Positions 30,263 to 41,788 of a stretch of 64,000 nucleotides of DNA are shown one piece after another (within the stretch, counting starts at the first letter, position 1; each line of letters opens with the position of its first letter). The notes below the pieces were generated by a model. That model saw nothing but the letters and a program-made list of their open reading frames with translations. It was not told the DNA's origin and did not search any database. The position numbers and the translations under genes were made by a program. Source of the stretch: Alloascoidea africana (Eukaryota > Ascomycota > Alloascoideomycetes > Alloascoideales > Alloascoideaceae); contig JAKTTT010000035.1 in assembly GCA_030581615.1 (NCBI GenBank), positions 124,001-188,000 of the forward strand. The letters are read 5' to 3'.

Positions 30263-32554
30263 ATGTCGAGCTATAACAGGCTTCCCATACTCATCTTAAC
30301 TAGATGCAGCTTCAGCAGGACGATATTTTCTGGTGTGAGGCCTAGATCGGGAAATGGTTTGGTAGCATCTCAAGTACGCAACTTTTTCAGTCCAAGACGT
30401 CAAGATTGGGCACGATGTAGCCGGCAAAGCCCAAATATTCATTCAGAGGAAATACTGCAGTCCTCTGTCTTGCCAGTGAAGCGCACGGAGAGATACCTGA
30501 CTCAATCCCTTTTCAAGCAATGTTTCAAGCGCGATTCGAATCCATCAAGCAAGGCTCAACCTCTACTTTCCGGTGGTCGATTCTTTTCGTCTGGGCAGCA
30601 TTTGTACGCCAAATCAACAAAAGATCAGAAACCCACTACCACTCGGCCAGTACCCTCTACAGTATTACCAGATGAAATTGAAAGTGACACTCGGGAAATC
30701 TTCCGTGAAATGCTCCAATACCTCTGGCCAAAGGGCCAAACGGGGGCCAAAATCAGAGTAGTAGTGGCGCTCTCCCTCCTATTGGGAGCTAAATTATTGA
30801 ATGTTCAAGTGCCTTTTTATTTCAAGTCTATTATCGACGCAATGAACGTTGATTGGCAAGGTCTAACGGGTGGAACTTTAACAACCGTCATCGCCGCTAT
30901 GATATTTGCTTATGGTGGAGCCCGATTTGGTGCGGTACTGTTTGGCGAGCTGAGAAATGCTATATTTGCAACAGTTGCTCAAAGCGCTATTCGCAAAGTA
31001 GCACGTTCAGTTTTTGAGCACTTACTAAAGCTAGATCTGGAGTTTCATCTGTCGAGGCAAACAGGAGGCTTAACAAGGGCTATTGATCGGGGTACCAAGG
31101 GTATAAGCTATGTTTTGAGTGCAATGGTTTTTCATATTATTCCAATTACGTTTGAGATTAGCATTGTCTGCGGAATTCTGACATACAACTACGGTTTCCC
31201 TTTTGCAGCGGTGACATTTCTTACCATGCTTACATACAGCGTTTTCACCATTAGGACGACTACCTGGAGAACAAATTTTAGACGACAGGCAAATAGCGCT
31301 GATAACCAAGCGGCCAGTGTTGCATTGGATTCACTGATCAACTACGAAGCTGTAAAGTACTTTAACAATGAGCCTCACCAAGTTCTCAAGTACGATAACG
31401 CTTTGAAGAAGTATCAAGAAGCAAGCATAAAGGTGGCTACATCATTGGCTTTCCTCAACTCTGGTCAAAACTTGATTTTTACCAGTGCTCTCACTGCAAT
31501 GATGTATATGGCATGCGAAGGTGTGGCCAACGGAAGCTTGACTGTTGGTGATTTGGTTCTTGTTAACCAGCTTGTATTCCAATTATCAGTTCCCTTAAAC
31601 TTTCTAGGATCTGTTTACCGTGAACTTAGACAGTCCGTTTTAGATATGGAGACGCTATTCAACCTACAAAAGGTAAAGCTTAAAATTCAAGATGCTCCCA
31701 ATGCAATTCCCTTGGACGTGACGAAAGGAGAAATTCGGTTCGAGAATGTCACTTTTGGTTATCATCCAGAGAGACCTATTTTGAAAAACTGTTCATTTGT
31801 TATTCCAGCTGGCGAGAAAGTTGCCATTGTTGGCCCTAGTGGTTCCGGGAAATCGACAATTTTGAAACTGCTTTTCAGATTTTATGACGTTCAGGAAGGT
31901 AAAATTTATATTGATGGACAGGATATCACAACCGTTCAGCTTGATACTTTACGCAGAGCTATTGGAGTGGTTCCGCAGGATACTCCTTTGTTTAACGACA
32001 CAATTCTGGAAAACATACGTTATGGGCGCCTGGATGCAAATGATGGGGAGGTATTGGCTGTGGCTAAAGAAGCCAAGCTGGATAAACTTATCAATGAGCT
32101 TCCAAAGGGCGAGGATACAATTGTGGGAGAGCGGGGAATGATGATATCCGGAGGAGAGAAACAGAGATTGGCAATATCTCGATTGCTATTGAAAAGGGCT
32201 CCAATAATGTTTTTCGATGAAGCAACAAGCGCTTTGGACACTCATACAGAACAGTCTTTGTTGCGTTCTATTAGGAGCGCATTTCATGAATCAAGCTATA
32301 CAAACGTTTACATTGCTCACAGACTTAGAACAATCGCCGATGCCGATAAAATTATAGTTCTGAGGAGTGGAAATGTGGCAGAAGAAGGAACACACTATGA
32401 GTTGCTTGACACTGAAAATAGTTTATATGCAAACCTATGGCATATTCAGGAGAACCTTGATCTCACAGAGGACAAAGAAGATGAAGGTGACCCAGAGACT
32501 AAAGATGAGGCCATGAAGAAGAAAGAACTGGAGATGCTTCAAACCAAGCAATAG
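30263..32554 (+). CDS. ATM1: Mitochondrial inner-membrane ABC exporter Atm1
   Basis: 763 aa from the ATG at 30263 (two codons after a TTG in the same frame). The N-terminus is a long basic presequence (through about residue 110). One transmembrane domain of six helices follows, with the family's signature [13 protein letters not shown] region (KYFNNEPH). The nucleotide-binding domain is complete: Walker [10 protein letters not shown] at about 523, Q-loop [12 protein letters not shown] signature [13 protein letters not shown] at about 627, Walker [13 protein letters not shown] at about 647 and H-loop AHRL at about 682. Atm1 is a half-transporter that works as a homodimer. It exports a glutathione-linked sulfur compound from the matrix, needed for cytosolic and nuclear Fe-S protein assembly. 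Confidence 0.97.
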   Translation: MSSYNRLPILILTRCSFSRTIFSGVRPRSGNGLVASQVRNFFSPRRQDWARCSRQSPNIHSEEILQSSVLPVKRTERYLTQSLFKQCFKRDSNPSSKAQPLLSGGRFFSSGQHLYAKSTKDQKPTTTRPVPSTVLPDEIESDTREIFREMLQYLWPKGQTGAKIRVVVALSLLLGAKLLNVQVPFYFKSIIDAMNVDWQGLTGGTLTTVIAAMIFAYGGARFGAVLFGELRNAIFATVAQSAIRKVARSVFEHLLKLDLEFHLSRQTGGLTRAIDRGTKGISYVLSAMVFHIIPITFEISIVCGILTYNYGFPFAAVTFLTMLTYSVFTIRTTTWRTNFRRQANSADNQAASVALDSLINYEAVKYFNNEPHQVLKYDNALKKYQEASIKVATSLAFLNSGQNLIFTSALTAMMYMACEGVANGSLTVGDLVLVNQLVFQLSVPLNFLGSVYRELRQSVLDMETLFNLQKVKLKIQDAPNAIPLDVTKGEIRFENVTFGYHPERPILKNCSFVIPAGEKVAIVGPSGSGKSTILKLLFRFYDVQEGKIYIDGQDITTVQLDTLRRAIGVVPQDTPLFNDTILENIRYGRLDANDGEVLAVAKEAKLDKLINELPKGEDTIVGERGMMISGGEKQRLAISRLLLKRAPIMFFDEATSALDTHTEQSLLRSIRSAFHESSYTNVYIAHRLRTIADADKIIVLRSGNVAEEGTHYELLDTENSLYANLWHIQENLDLTEDKEDEGDPETKDEAMKKKELEMLQTKQ

Positions 32555-32893
32555 ATAGATTGTAAAACTCGATCGAATTAGAAATCTGGGGCATTATCTT
32601 CACATGGCCAACTTATTTATTAGGTCGTAGTGCAGATTGGGTATGCTCGCTGTTGGGTTATTTCGTTAGACAATAGGAATGTAAGCTTCCACATTAACAT
32701 GGATGTTTAGATAACTGCTCTTTTGGTTAAACATTGTGCACATCTTTGCTAGAAAATATCATTCACATTAATTACATGAGATGAAGGTGATCGTGGTTCA
32801 TTGGCATAAAAGCTCACATTAAACAAACCAAAAAGCAAGACTAAAATCAAAGCAGAGAAAGAAAAAAGAGCATTTTTAAATACAAATGGAATT
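32555..32893. other. Convergent 3' intergenic region
   Basis: 339 bp between two convergent stops, AT-rich. Holds the polyadenylation regions of both genes. No further feature. Confidence 0.4.
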
Positions 32894-34291
32894 TCATATT
32901 TGATCCGAACCATCCTTTTCTATGTCCCTTATAACTGCAAACTGCGTCTTGTGTTGATATTTCTCATTGAATGTGGCCGCTCCTTCAAGAGTCCTATAAC
33001 CTGTCTCTAAAATCTCCTCTTTCCTCAACTTTTTCAATTTGAGATAACCGCATAGGTCCACAACAACAACACAGACGAAAACAACACAAATCCCAAATCC
33101 TAAAGCCATAAAAAAAGCCGGTAAAAAGCTCAAGAGAACAGTGGCCAGTTGCTCAGAGAGTTTACACCTGGTAGTTAGAGCCTCAAAGCTTGGTATCCTA
33201 CTATCACTATCAATGAGGCATCGTGACTTTGGCTTTTGCTTGCTTCTCAAAGGGCCATTTCGATAATAATGAACGAATATATCTTTCATAGAGGCCTTAT
33301 ATTTTTGAGGATCAATGTCAGGATAAGTCCTACTACTTGATGAAGCGGTAGAGGAAATAATCTGGCCGGAAAAGTTAATTAGCGGCAACGATACTGACAT
33401 CTCAATTTCTCTTGCATCAGCTCCCAAAGATTCATCGAGAATAAACAAGCTTGATTCTTTCAGACTCGGTGTTTCTTCTTTTGGGAACTTTACTCTCAAA
33501 TCTCCCAGTCTCTCAATTGATTTGTCATTAAGTGGAGAAATGCCAACTTTAAAAGAGAACATAACTTTGACATTGTCTAACAAGAGAGACAAAACTGAAA
33601 GCGGTAGCTTATGATTATTTTTATTCATCTGATTTTGAGCTCTAGACACATTATTATAGAGTCCAGCAATATAAACATCTGTATATCGTACCATGACCGA
33701 TTGTTTGTTCCAAAATGGAGATAAGTTCATTTCAAAAGATTCACTTTCTGCAGTATCACTTCTATTTTCAATTTTGAGCTTTGAAACTGCTTCATCTCGA
33801 GTACTGGTAAGATTTAGAAGATACTCAAACTGTTTAACGATGTGAATTAAAGCGGTATCTCTGTCTTCATCCAAGATTGTGCCTACTCGCGTGACAACAA
33901 TGTGAAGCTGTTCCATGGTGCTTCCCAAAAACAGGCCGCTGATTAGATTCGATTTGTGGTAATTCACTTGTACATCCTACCGTTACGTTAGTCAATCAAC
34001 TTCCTTAAACAGTATAAAGAGCCAGATAAATACCTCTGAATAAGTAAGATAAAACGGTTGATGGTGGGCAAGCGTGCTGTGCAGAACAATATTGTTACTC
34101 TCTGGGGTTCTCTGATTATCCGAGAGTTCCACTTCTACCTTCCTTGTGTCAGATTTGGAATCTAATTGAGCAGCATTACATTCTACTGGGCTATCCGGCA
34201 GTTCCTGAAATGTATCAAGATGATCCAGGTCCGGAATCACAATTCCAAGCGCCAAACTCAAGAACAGCGGAAGTATTAGCAACAATAACAT
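32894..34291 (-). CDS. Unrecognised signal-peptide single-pass membrane protein (2 exons)
   Basis: Exons 34034-34291 and 32894-33976 give 446 aa. The intron of 57 nt has donor GTATTT and a TGACTAACG branch site 12 nt before its TAG; splicing joins LTYSE to DVQVNYHKSN in phase. The N-terminus is a clear signal peptide (MLLLLILPLFLSLALG). A luminal or extracellular domain with several N-x-S/T sites follows (for example NRSD, NLTS, NVSR). A strongly hydrophobic segment spans about residues 364-394 (SFLPAFFMALGFGICVVFVC), and a cytosolic tail of about 50 residues is lysine- and glutamate-rich. Topology is therefore type I. No family recognised. Convergent with ATM1. Confidence 0.78.
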
Positions 34292-37133
34292 CTGAAGATG
34301 TTTTTCCTATCTCTGTGGCATAAACCGAAATAGCAAATCAATAAAAGAGTGCTTGTGGGAATAAGCCGCCTGTAGTGGAAATGGCGATGGGGATTTATTA
34401 TTTTATATTGGGTTTGCTTAGTCATGCCTCCTTATCAGATCATAACGCACCATAATAAAATAATGACAACCTGTTTGGCTTCGTCCATAATATAGTGGAA
34501 TGTTCAAATAGTCCTATGATTGAATACAAAATCTCAAGATAATTTAAACAGTTATCGAGGGTCTTTTTGATGTTGAGAACGGTTTGCTACGATATGCGTG
34601 GCTTTAGCCTAATTGTTTTCTCTGTTCTGAGTGGGTATGATTAGCCTGGTTTTGCTTTCATCTTTGCTGGATATGTTGGAATTGGTCTTGTGATGCCCTG
34701 TTTATAATGCAAGGGAATGACATTTGCTTCTGTCTGTCAGAACCGCACCGGAAACTTTGGAATGGCTTGTATCGAATTCATGTTTAGTTTACAAATTCTC
34801 CAAAAGTTGTTCAGTTTTGTATTGATTCTACATAGAAAAGAGTTTAATGACTCTTTAGAATAGTGTCAACATAATTTCTGAAACGCAGCTTTCTGAGATT
34901 TTTACTCCATTTTTGAAGCTTTGGAATTTCTGACTACCTGGTTTTAGTTCTCAGTGGTATGGTTGTTAACTGTTAATAGGATTCTTCTAGTAATCAGGAA
35001 ACAGGAAAATGGTTTGAAATAATCGTTTTAGCCATTATGTCATGGCTGTCATGAGATTGAAACTTCTAATGGCTTTACTTGCATGTAGAACGAAGAGCAG
35101 GCTGTCTCGTTGGATACGCGAGTTGATTCAAACAATGCGCGGAAAACCTAGTCCTAGTTATTGAGGTTTCTCAAATTATTGACACTGATTGTTGCTTGGA
35201 GATTGTTGTTTGACAACCATAATTTTCAAATAATCGATTCGCTTTTGGTTAAGTTCTTTGGGAAATCTATCCCACATTTGGTAAATGTTCCCTTGGTCCA
35301 TTACAATGTGTAACTTTTATGACCAAGAACGGAAACAATTTTGTTTCCTGTTCCTTCTGCTAAATTAAAACTAAACTTGGATAAAACAATTGTGGTTTCA
35401 AAGAGTGAGAAGCATGTATAGCTTTGGACTCTGTTTTTTACTTAAAATCTCAAAGAGAAGGAATCGATAATAATGTATTCAAAAGTAAGGAAGATCTCTC
35501 GACAGAAGCATGCTTCCAGGACATGGTTACTTTTGTTTTCAAGACAGGGAACGTCTTAGGTGACAAAACTCTCTTCCATTCTGATGTCACTTTTATCGAG
35601 AGTGGTAGCTAATAAAGCCAAGGAAAATGTAGTCTCAAAAGTCTTTAATCAAAAACATATGCTTTAAAATGTTCCTAATCAGAAACACCTTTAATCCAGA
35701 AAGGTTTTACTATAAAAGCTACGGTAATATTGTTTACTCTACTGATTACAGTGAGTTAGGCACCAAAGAGCCACTAGATATAAAAAAGAACGGGTTAAGG
35801 AACACCGCTCTCCAAGCATCGGCAGATATCAACCACTTTTACTACCAACATAAGATTTTTGTTCATCTTGGAACAGAGCTTATAAATATGAAACTCTAGA
35901 GGATAAGCAGAATCTCGATGTATTCATATCGCTGGAATATCATAACCAGAGCATCAAGAGCTCGCCTTTGGATTCCATTTGCGACTTTGTACATTTTTTG
36001 TTTTACTGTAATAGAAGAAAAGTTGAAGGAGGCTGATTAGGTCTATTTATAACAGATTACAAAAGAACTTCTATAGAGCATGCAGAATCTTTCCAACAGA
36101 TACACAATGTGTTGAGAAACCGTATCTCAAGTTTCCTATACTAATTACCAAAGGAATAAATATTCTGTTGCGAATCTCGCAACGTAGGACTGTTAGATCT
36201 GTATACATGAATGGAATTATAATCTCACGACCATTGATTACAAAAGCTTGTTTTCTAAATGAATAATGCTACCCATTAACACCATGATTTTCAATCGACT
36301 TTTTGCTCCGGCCTTTTGTCTTTAGGCTTAATTCCAACTGCCAGGGCTGTGTTTCAAATTGTTGAGCTGGTCAGCTCCCAAAAGCAAACTTATTTTACGC
36401 TCCGTCAGCATTCTTCAAAACTTCTTCAAAACTCTGAGGTGATTTCTTCTGATTTAACCGAAACTTGAAAGCATGTTCTTGAACCAAAATTCAAGGCATT
36501 AATTAGAAGTCGATTTCCAATAGAAAGAAAATAAAGACGGACAACTTGAACAAAAATTTAAAATATGCATCAACTCCAGTTGTTCAAAATACAACTTAAA
36601 AATTACAAATCCATGCTACAATCATATGGACCCATCTGCTCCTGGACTTTCCAGAGCAAAAGCATCTCTATACCAGCCTACATTGGAGCCGATCCGAGGT
36701 GCTCATGACACATCTGGGCTAACAGCAACCAAAACGATAACATCCAGGATGGAAAAGAAAGACAGAGAAAGCAAAATTGAGCTTTTTCTGGACATAATAA
36801 CTCTTGGGGCGGATTTGAAGCCGAGTGCCTTTTTCGCTAGAACTCGACAAACAAGGCCACTGAGGCTACCCGAACACAGGAACCTTACGGAATATAATAG
36901 ACCAGGCTGAACCACTCGTTCCGGGCCCTGTTGAGAGTTCTGTTCCTATCTGGAGAGGTTGGGCCGGGTCTTTTCTGGAGGCGGGAAGTTCTGATCCGTG
37001 CTCGTGACACGGACTTTGGGGGGGTTGTCCAAGATGATTAGCTTTCAACCACCTGCTGGACAAGAGCAGAAAAGAGGCCGGCTCCACACCTCTCTTCCCT
37101 TTTTCCACTACGGCCCGTGGTTTAGATCCAACG
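34292..37133. other. 2.8-kb gene-poor stretch
   Basis: AT-rich for the first 2.3 kb. Frames at 35424-35612, 35669-35899 and 36626-36910 (62, 76 and 94 codons) have no recognisable domain. The first two are adjacent, on the same strand, and may be relics or chance. The last 300 bp, before the Zn-cluster gene, are GC-richer and act as its promoter. No tRNA, repeat pair or transposon end was recognised. Confidence 0.45.
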
Positions 37134-39416
37134 ATGGTCGGGATATGTCTTCCGCAGAATACTCACGGCCCACTCAGCAGAAAGCGGCACAAGGCCTGCG
37201 ACGGTTGCAATAATCGCAAAGTTCGGTGTGACGGAGGGAAACCATGTCGAGTTTGTGTCCGCCGTAAGGAGCAGTGCACCTACAATAAGGTCCACAAGAA
37301 ATCAGGACCTAAAGGGGCTCGCAAAAAGAGACTGATATCGCTGAAGCGAGAGACTTGCGCCGATGGAGATGGCACCGTCGAGGTGTTTTCCAACTTGCTG
37401 ACGAGCAAAATGGAGTACCAGGAGCTCAAGACCTTTAGCCCTCAAGAAGCACCTTACTCGTACCCACAGGGCATGGGTGACCATCCTTCAAGTACACCAA
37501 TCGTCCACACGGAATACGTCTCCAGTTTAACGTGTTTGGACCAAAAGTCCGAGGTTTTGTACTCGTCACAGCTATACATACCCAACCAGGATGGTGCACT
37601 GATACGCAAATCAACCGGCTTACAAGTCATTTCCAGCGCGGTGATCATTCCATGTCTGGGCATATACAAGAGATGGTTCTATAATATCTGGCCTGTAATA
37701 TCTTTGGAAGATCTGATTGAGCGCTTGAAAACAGACGAAGAACAGTTTAAAGCTGCACAAAACTCTTTGACTATATCAAAGGAAGAACGGAAAGATGCAG
37801 AAACCAAGTTTTTGCAAACATATAGCCTTGTCACCGCTTTGTCGGCCACGAACCTAATCCAACTTTCATTTTTAAACGTGCCCGAGTCGATTGAAATCAA
37901 AGGCCATGATATGGTTTCGTTTGTGTCAGAGTGTATAAAGAGCAGACACCTCCTCAACTACAAAAACACCGTTTCTTTCACGAATTTGCTAACATCATAC
38001 TTTCTTTACAATTACTACATCAACATCACTGGATACCACAGAACTGCAATGATATACCTGAGAGAAGCTATTTCGTTTGCTCATGCCCTTGGACTGCATA
38101 GACTTTCTAGCTATGAATCCAAGACGAAGGAAGAGCAACATCTTATGAAGAAGATCTTTTACATGTTGTTTGTAACAGAGAGGTTTACAAGCATTCAGTA
38201 TGATGTACCAGTGATACTTTCCCCAAGCATTCCATTTCCAACAACAGAGTTGGAGTCGGAACCCGAACGGTTGGTGGGATTTCTCAACATTATCAAATTG
38301 TTTTCGATTCCAGATAACAAGTTTTTCGATAATTGGAATGAATTGAATTCTCGCAAGGGATCCAAGGAATGGCTATCAAAGATTCAACATGAATTGAACA
38401 AACCTCTAGGGGTTGTCGCCTACACTGACATGCAAAAAGCGAATATCTTGGTTACGAAGAACTGGATGAGGACATTAACCTGGCAGTTATCTGTGATCTA
38501 TGGATATTTTGACGCGGATGAAGACAAAGTTATGGATCCTTCATTTCCGATAGAAATTACAAAGGATCTCTTGGCTTCCACGGCCAATCTTCCAGAAACA
38601 GCCTTCCAAGCCAATGGGCCCGTGATGCAAATAAAGCTGTTTGAGATTGCAAACTCCTTAACTGACGTTTTAATCTGCCTGTCAAAGGGAAACACTGCAG
38701 CTCAATATGTTCCTGCTACCACTACCTCGTACGATATTTTGAAGCGGCTTGCCCACATGATATTCGGCCTCCCCCATAAATTGGATAATAACGCCTATGT
38801 CATGTCTTTGGCAAACAAAATCTCTTCTATTTTGTGTGCACGCGACGGTAGCAATTTACCAATTCAGGTTTCATACAACCACAGCGTTCACTTACCCCCA
38901 AGTGTGGAATTGGATGGACGTTATGGCGAGGAGTTGACCAGTTCGATGGACGTTGTAATGTCAACTGAAAGCGATGATGATCATGATGATGATGACGATG
39001 GAGGAGAGGACGCAAGTAGCAAAACCATAATTAAGAGGATAGATTCAAGACGGTCTTCTGGTTCCAGCCCATCCTCGTCATCTCGATCATCAGTGGTCGA
39101 GGCATGCAACAGTTTTTCCTCTTCGGATACTGTTGAAAATGTTTGTACTTTCCATGACTTGCCCGAGAAGCCGCTAACAATGGAGGTGGAATGCGACACT
39201 ATGCCTCCAAACCAAGGATTTCCTGATTCTACGATAATTGTAAACAACTGCTGGATATCCAACACATGGAGCAAAGATCAAGCCCAGGGCCGGCGGCAGA
39301 ATGGCATGGCTATTTCCTTGGCTCCCGATTGGCAGTCCAAAACGAGAATGGTATCATCAAGCTTTGGCAAAGAGGAGACACACTGGAGAGCAGGCAACTG
39401 GATTAGCACAATGTAA
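37134..39416 (+). CDS. Zn2Cys6 transcription factor, MAL-activator-like finger
   Basis: 760 aa. The binuclear zinc cluster is complete at C22, C25, C32, C38, C41 and C48 (C-x2-C-x6-C-x5-C-x2-C-x6-C). It is followed by the basic linker HKKSGPKGARKKRL, which resembles the KKRGPKS linker of the maltose-activator group. The middle region (about 170-560) has the helical features of the fungal-specific transcription factor domain, including YYINITGYHRTAMIYLREAISFAHALGLHR. The C-terminal 180 residues hold an acidic run (DDDHDDDDDGGED) and a serine block, likely the activation region. The finger matches a nuclear regulator of carbon metabolism best, but the target pathway is not evident from neighbours. 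A different frame starting MSSAEYSRP at 37146 is also open but cannot join the finger without a frame change. Confidence 0.9.
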   Translation: MVGICLPQNTHGPLSRKRHKACDGCNNRKVRCDGGKPCRVCVRRKEQCTYNKVHKKSGPKGARKKRLISLKRETCADGDGTVEVFSNLLTSKMEYQELKTFSPQEAPYSYPQGMGDHPSSTPIVHTEYVSSLTCLDQKSEVLYSSQLYIPNQDGALIRKSTGLQVISSAVIIPCLGIYKRWFYNIWPVISLEDLIERLKTDEEQFKAAQNSLTISKEERKDAETKFLQTYSLVTALSATNLIQLSFLNVPESIEIKGHDMVSFVSECIKSRHLLNYKNTVSFTNLLTSYFLYNYYINITGYHRTAMIYLREAISFAHALGLHRLSSYESKTKEEQHLMKKIFYMLFVTERFTSIQYDVPVILSPSIPFPTTELESEPERLVGFLNIIKLFSIPDNKFFDNWNELNSRKGSKEWLSKIQHELNKPLGVVAYTDMQKANILVTKNWMRTLTWQLSVIYGYFDADEDKVMDPSFPIEITKDLLASTANLPETAFQANGPVMQIKLFEIANSLTDVLICLSKGNTAAQYVPATTTSYDILKRLAHMIFGLPHKLDNNAYVMSLANKISSILCARDGSNLPIQVSYNHSVHLPPSVELDGRYGEELTSSMDVVMSTESDDDHDDDDDGGEDASSKTIIKRIDSRRSSGSSPSSSSRSSVVEACNSFSSSDTVENVCTFHDLPEKPLTMEVECDTMPPNQGFPDSTIIVNNCWISNTWSKDQAQGRRQNGMAISLAPDWQSKTRMVSSSFGKEETHWRAGNWISTM

Positions 39417-39909
39417 CAACAGGATTTGAACATGCCCAGTTTTCTTGCATTTGTACCGCTTATGTTTGCCTTTTTATGTTAGTTTTTTACGCATTTATTG
39501 TTTTTCATTTTTTCATGTTTGTCTCTCTGATGCCAACTGGTTCATGTTTACTTCTGGCTTTCTTTTCCTCTTCCTACTGATTATTACTCTCCGGTGTATA
39601 TAGTATGATATGAGCATATGCATAGTGTTTATTGATTTTGGACACGCTAATTGATGACGATGAAAGAAGTTGATTTTGCCGAATCTTTGCTAGCATCTAT
39701 CTGTCTGGCTGAGGGCGGCCGGCCAATCTGCGGGCAGGCCGCGCGCACGTGACCTCCCCGTCCACCTCCTTTTCCGCGCCTCGCTGGCCTGACCTGACCC
39801 GCGCAGTGGGGCCAAAGCCATCGTCCAAAGCTCATTTCTGGGAAGAAGAGATCGATCGTTCTTCCAGAAGCAGTGGGAACAGACACAGCCCAGACGAGAA
39901 TCGCCCAAG
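39417..39909. promoter_or_regulatory. Intergenic/promoter region of the Myb/SANT-like gene
   Basis: 490 bp, pyrimidine-rich at first and then GC-rich from about 39700. Contains CACGTGAC at 39746-39753, 157 bp before the start codon. Confidence 0.45.
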
Positions 39910-41046
39910 ATGATCTTCTCTGCGCTTTCCATGTCCAACGAGGTCGAGCCACAGCACGTCCAGTTTCTGCCCACGCCCAGCGACACGGGCCCACCGCCAC
40001 CAATGCCTGGAGACATGGACACAGGCGCGAGAAGGCGACTCCAGAGCGTGAGCGTGGTCAGCATGGATGAGGACGAGGACGAGGAAGGACGAAACGGCAT
40101 GGACGTGAATGCTGCTAAGCGAGACACGCGAAACGTGTGGAACGAAGTCACCTCCCAGGTGTTTCTGGACGAGCTGCTACGATGCCACCGAGATGGAGAA
40201 TTTGACAAGAAGCCCGAGTTCCGTGGCATTGTGAAGGAGAGAATAATCAGACGGATTCACCAGGTGAACAGTAACATTACGGATCTTCAAGCAAATTCGC
40301 ATTTTAACGACTTGAAAAGGGACTATCGTTTGCTGTGGATGTTACTGACTTTGGACGGGTTTGAGTTTAACGATAGGACGGGATGCGTAGATGCAGACAA
40401 GGAGCGATGGAAAGCTCTTTCAACCTCATCTATGAAAAGCCTTAAGAAGAGTAAGAAATTCAAAAGAGGAAACTGGAATCATCTTCGTCAATTGGATGCG
40501 ATTTTCAAAGAGCACGCTTCAATGTACCAGCAAAAAGCGGTTACGGAGCAAATGAACAAACGGAAAGAACCTCCCAGTCCCTATGCGCCATCCACCGTTC
40601 CTACCACCCCTTCAAGCACAAATGGGAATGCAAAGACCCCTTCGAAACGACGAAGAAGTTCTGTTTCGAGCTCAAAGAACGCAGGACATCAGTCTCTTGA
40701 AGACAGGTCCGATTGGGAAAGGAGAGAATGGTTGAAGCTGCGATTGGAGGAAGAACAAAAAAGATTTGAAATGGAGCGTGTTCGAAGACAAGATGAAGAG
40801 CGCAGGATTCGTGAGGAAGAAATGAAGGAAATGTGCAAGTTTCTGGTTTCGACTTATCTGGTCTTAGCCAAACGAAAATTGATCAGCTTTAAATTTCTTT
40901 TAAAGCTGGGGAACGTACGGCTTGAGCAACTCAGAATGTTACATTTGGTGACGCAAGCGCTTGTGGAAGATGGAGATGGAGATATTGATAGCTTTAGAGA
41001 CTGTTTAAGAGATTGGATGACGACTTATGATATTTCCGACAATTGA
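39910..41046 (+). CDS. Myb/SANT-like (MSL) DNA-binding domain protein
   Basis: 378 aa. Residues about 77-170 match the Myb/SANT-like domain layout: tryptophan start (VWNEVTSQVFLDELL), a middle helix (KERIIRRIHQVN), LKRDYRLLWMLLTLDGFEFN and the closing tryptophan in DADKERWKAL. The order W...LKRDY..L..L...GF.(F/W)...T......D.E.W is that of the family. Such domains occur in plant and fungal proteins and in the second protein of PIF/Harbinger transposons. A basic Ser/Thr linker with KRRRSS follows. A long charged coiled coil (about 270-310, RRQDEERRIREEEMKEM) then leads to a C-terminal helical segment. Start may be M1 or the nearby M8. No transposase or terminal repeats lie nearby, so it is probably a resident host factor. 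Confidence 0.82.
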   Translation: MIFSALSMSNEVEPQHVQFLPTPSDTGPPPPMPGDMDTGARRRLQSVSVVSMDEDEDEEGRNGMDVNAAKRDTRNVWNEVTSQVFLDELLRCHRDGEFDKKPEFRGIVKERIIRRIHQVNSNITDLQANSHFNDLKRDYRLLWMLLTLDGFEFNDRTGCVDADKERWKALSTSSMKSLKKSKKFKRGNWNHLRQLDAIFKEHASMYQQKAVTEQMNKRKEPPSPYAPSTVPTTPSSTNGNAKTPSKRRRSSVSSSKNAGHQSLEDRSDWERREWLKLRLEEEQKRFEMERVRRQDEERRIREEEMKEMCKFLVSTYLVLAKRKLISFKFLLKLGNVRLEQLRMLHLVTQALVEDGDGDIDSFRDCLRDWMTTYDISDN

Positions 41047-41274
41047 ATTACTCCCCTCCCCCCACTGAACATTTTAGTTGCTTTTTGCTATCTGTTGTGT
41101 TTTTCTTTTCGACGCTTTATGACTACATGATATCACACACTGATTAGTTTATTATTCATACGTTTGTTTAGGAGTTACAAGTTTTCCTAATGGCATTTCA
41201 TTGTACCATACTTTTTTTTTTTTGATTACTTGAGCAAAATCTATTCATAACGTCATATCAGTAGATCGGCCGTA

Positions 41275-41299
41275 CCAGTTTACAACATTTGTAAACTGG
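41275..41299. terminator. 11-bp perfect hairpin with 3-nt loop
   Basis: CCAGTTTACAA, loop CAT, TTGTAAACTGG. Located 229 bp after the MSL gene stop and about 490 bp after the Zn-cluster gene stop, in a convergent intergenic. May fold in the 3' region of either transcript; a terminator role is inferred. Confidence 0.4.
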
Positions 41300-41418
41300 C
41301 GCTTTACTATACTCAAAGAGAAAGACAAAATAAAAATAAAAAAATAATCATGAAGCATATTGAGAAAAGGACAAGACAAGAATGTTCAGCCGTTACATAA
41401 TAGTGATCAAAGCAGACT

Positions 41419-41444
41419 ATGATGATGATGATGATGATGATGAT
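41419..41444. repeat. (ATG)n microsatellite
   Basis: About nine ATG units in a row, in non-coding sequence. Confidence 0.85.
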
Positions 41445-41660
41445 ATTTTTTAAATCCATAAAATCAAAACAATTGGCCATGTGCTTAGCTAGATTCGGTA
41501 AGATCTGGTGCAAGAAGAGAAGTCAAGTCAAGGCAAGATAAGAAAAGAAAAAAGCATCCAAATATAGCTGACGTATCAATTTCTATAAACAGGGAAAGAA
41601 GGGAAACAAGTCAAAAACTTTCAAATCATCGGAGCCCATTTTTGCTTTTTTGTTTAAATC

Positions 41661-41680
41661 AAAAAAAAAAAAAAAAAAAA
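41661..41680 (+). repeat. 20-bp poly-A run
   Basis: Uninterrupted A tract near the 3' end of the Zn-cluster gene (minus strand T run). No target-site duplication or retroposon body is apparent. Confidence 0.85.
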
Positions 41681-41788
41681 TCTTTTCGGAGTCTGGGAAA
41701 TAATAATGCAATAAAAATCAATTTTTTAGTCGTTCTGTTTTTTTAAAAAATTCCGAGTGAAGAAGAATAATTTAAGCCAGGAAAAGGT

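Larger units (their letters stand above)
41047..41788. other. Convergent intergenic region with hairpin, ATG and A tracts
   Basis: 742 bp between convergent stops. Holds an 11-bp perfect hairpin (41275-41299), an (ATG)n microsatellite and a 20-bp A run, each listed separately. No gene seen. Confidence 0.5.
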
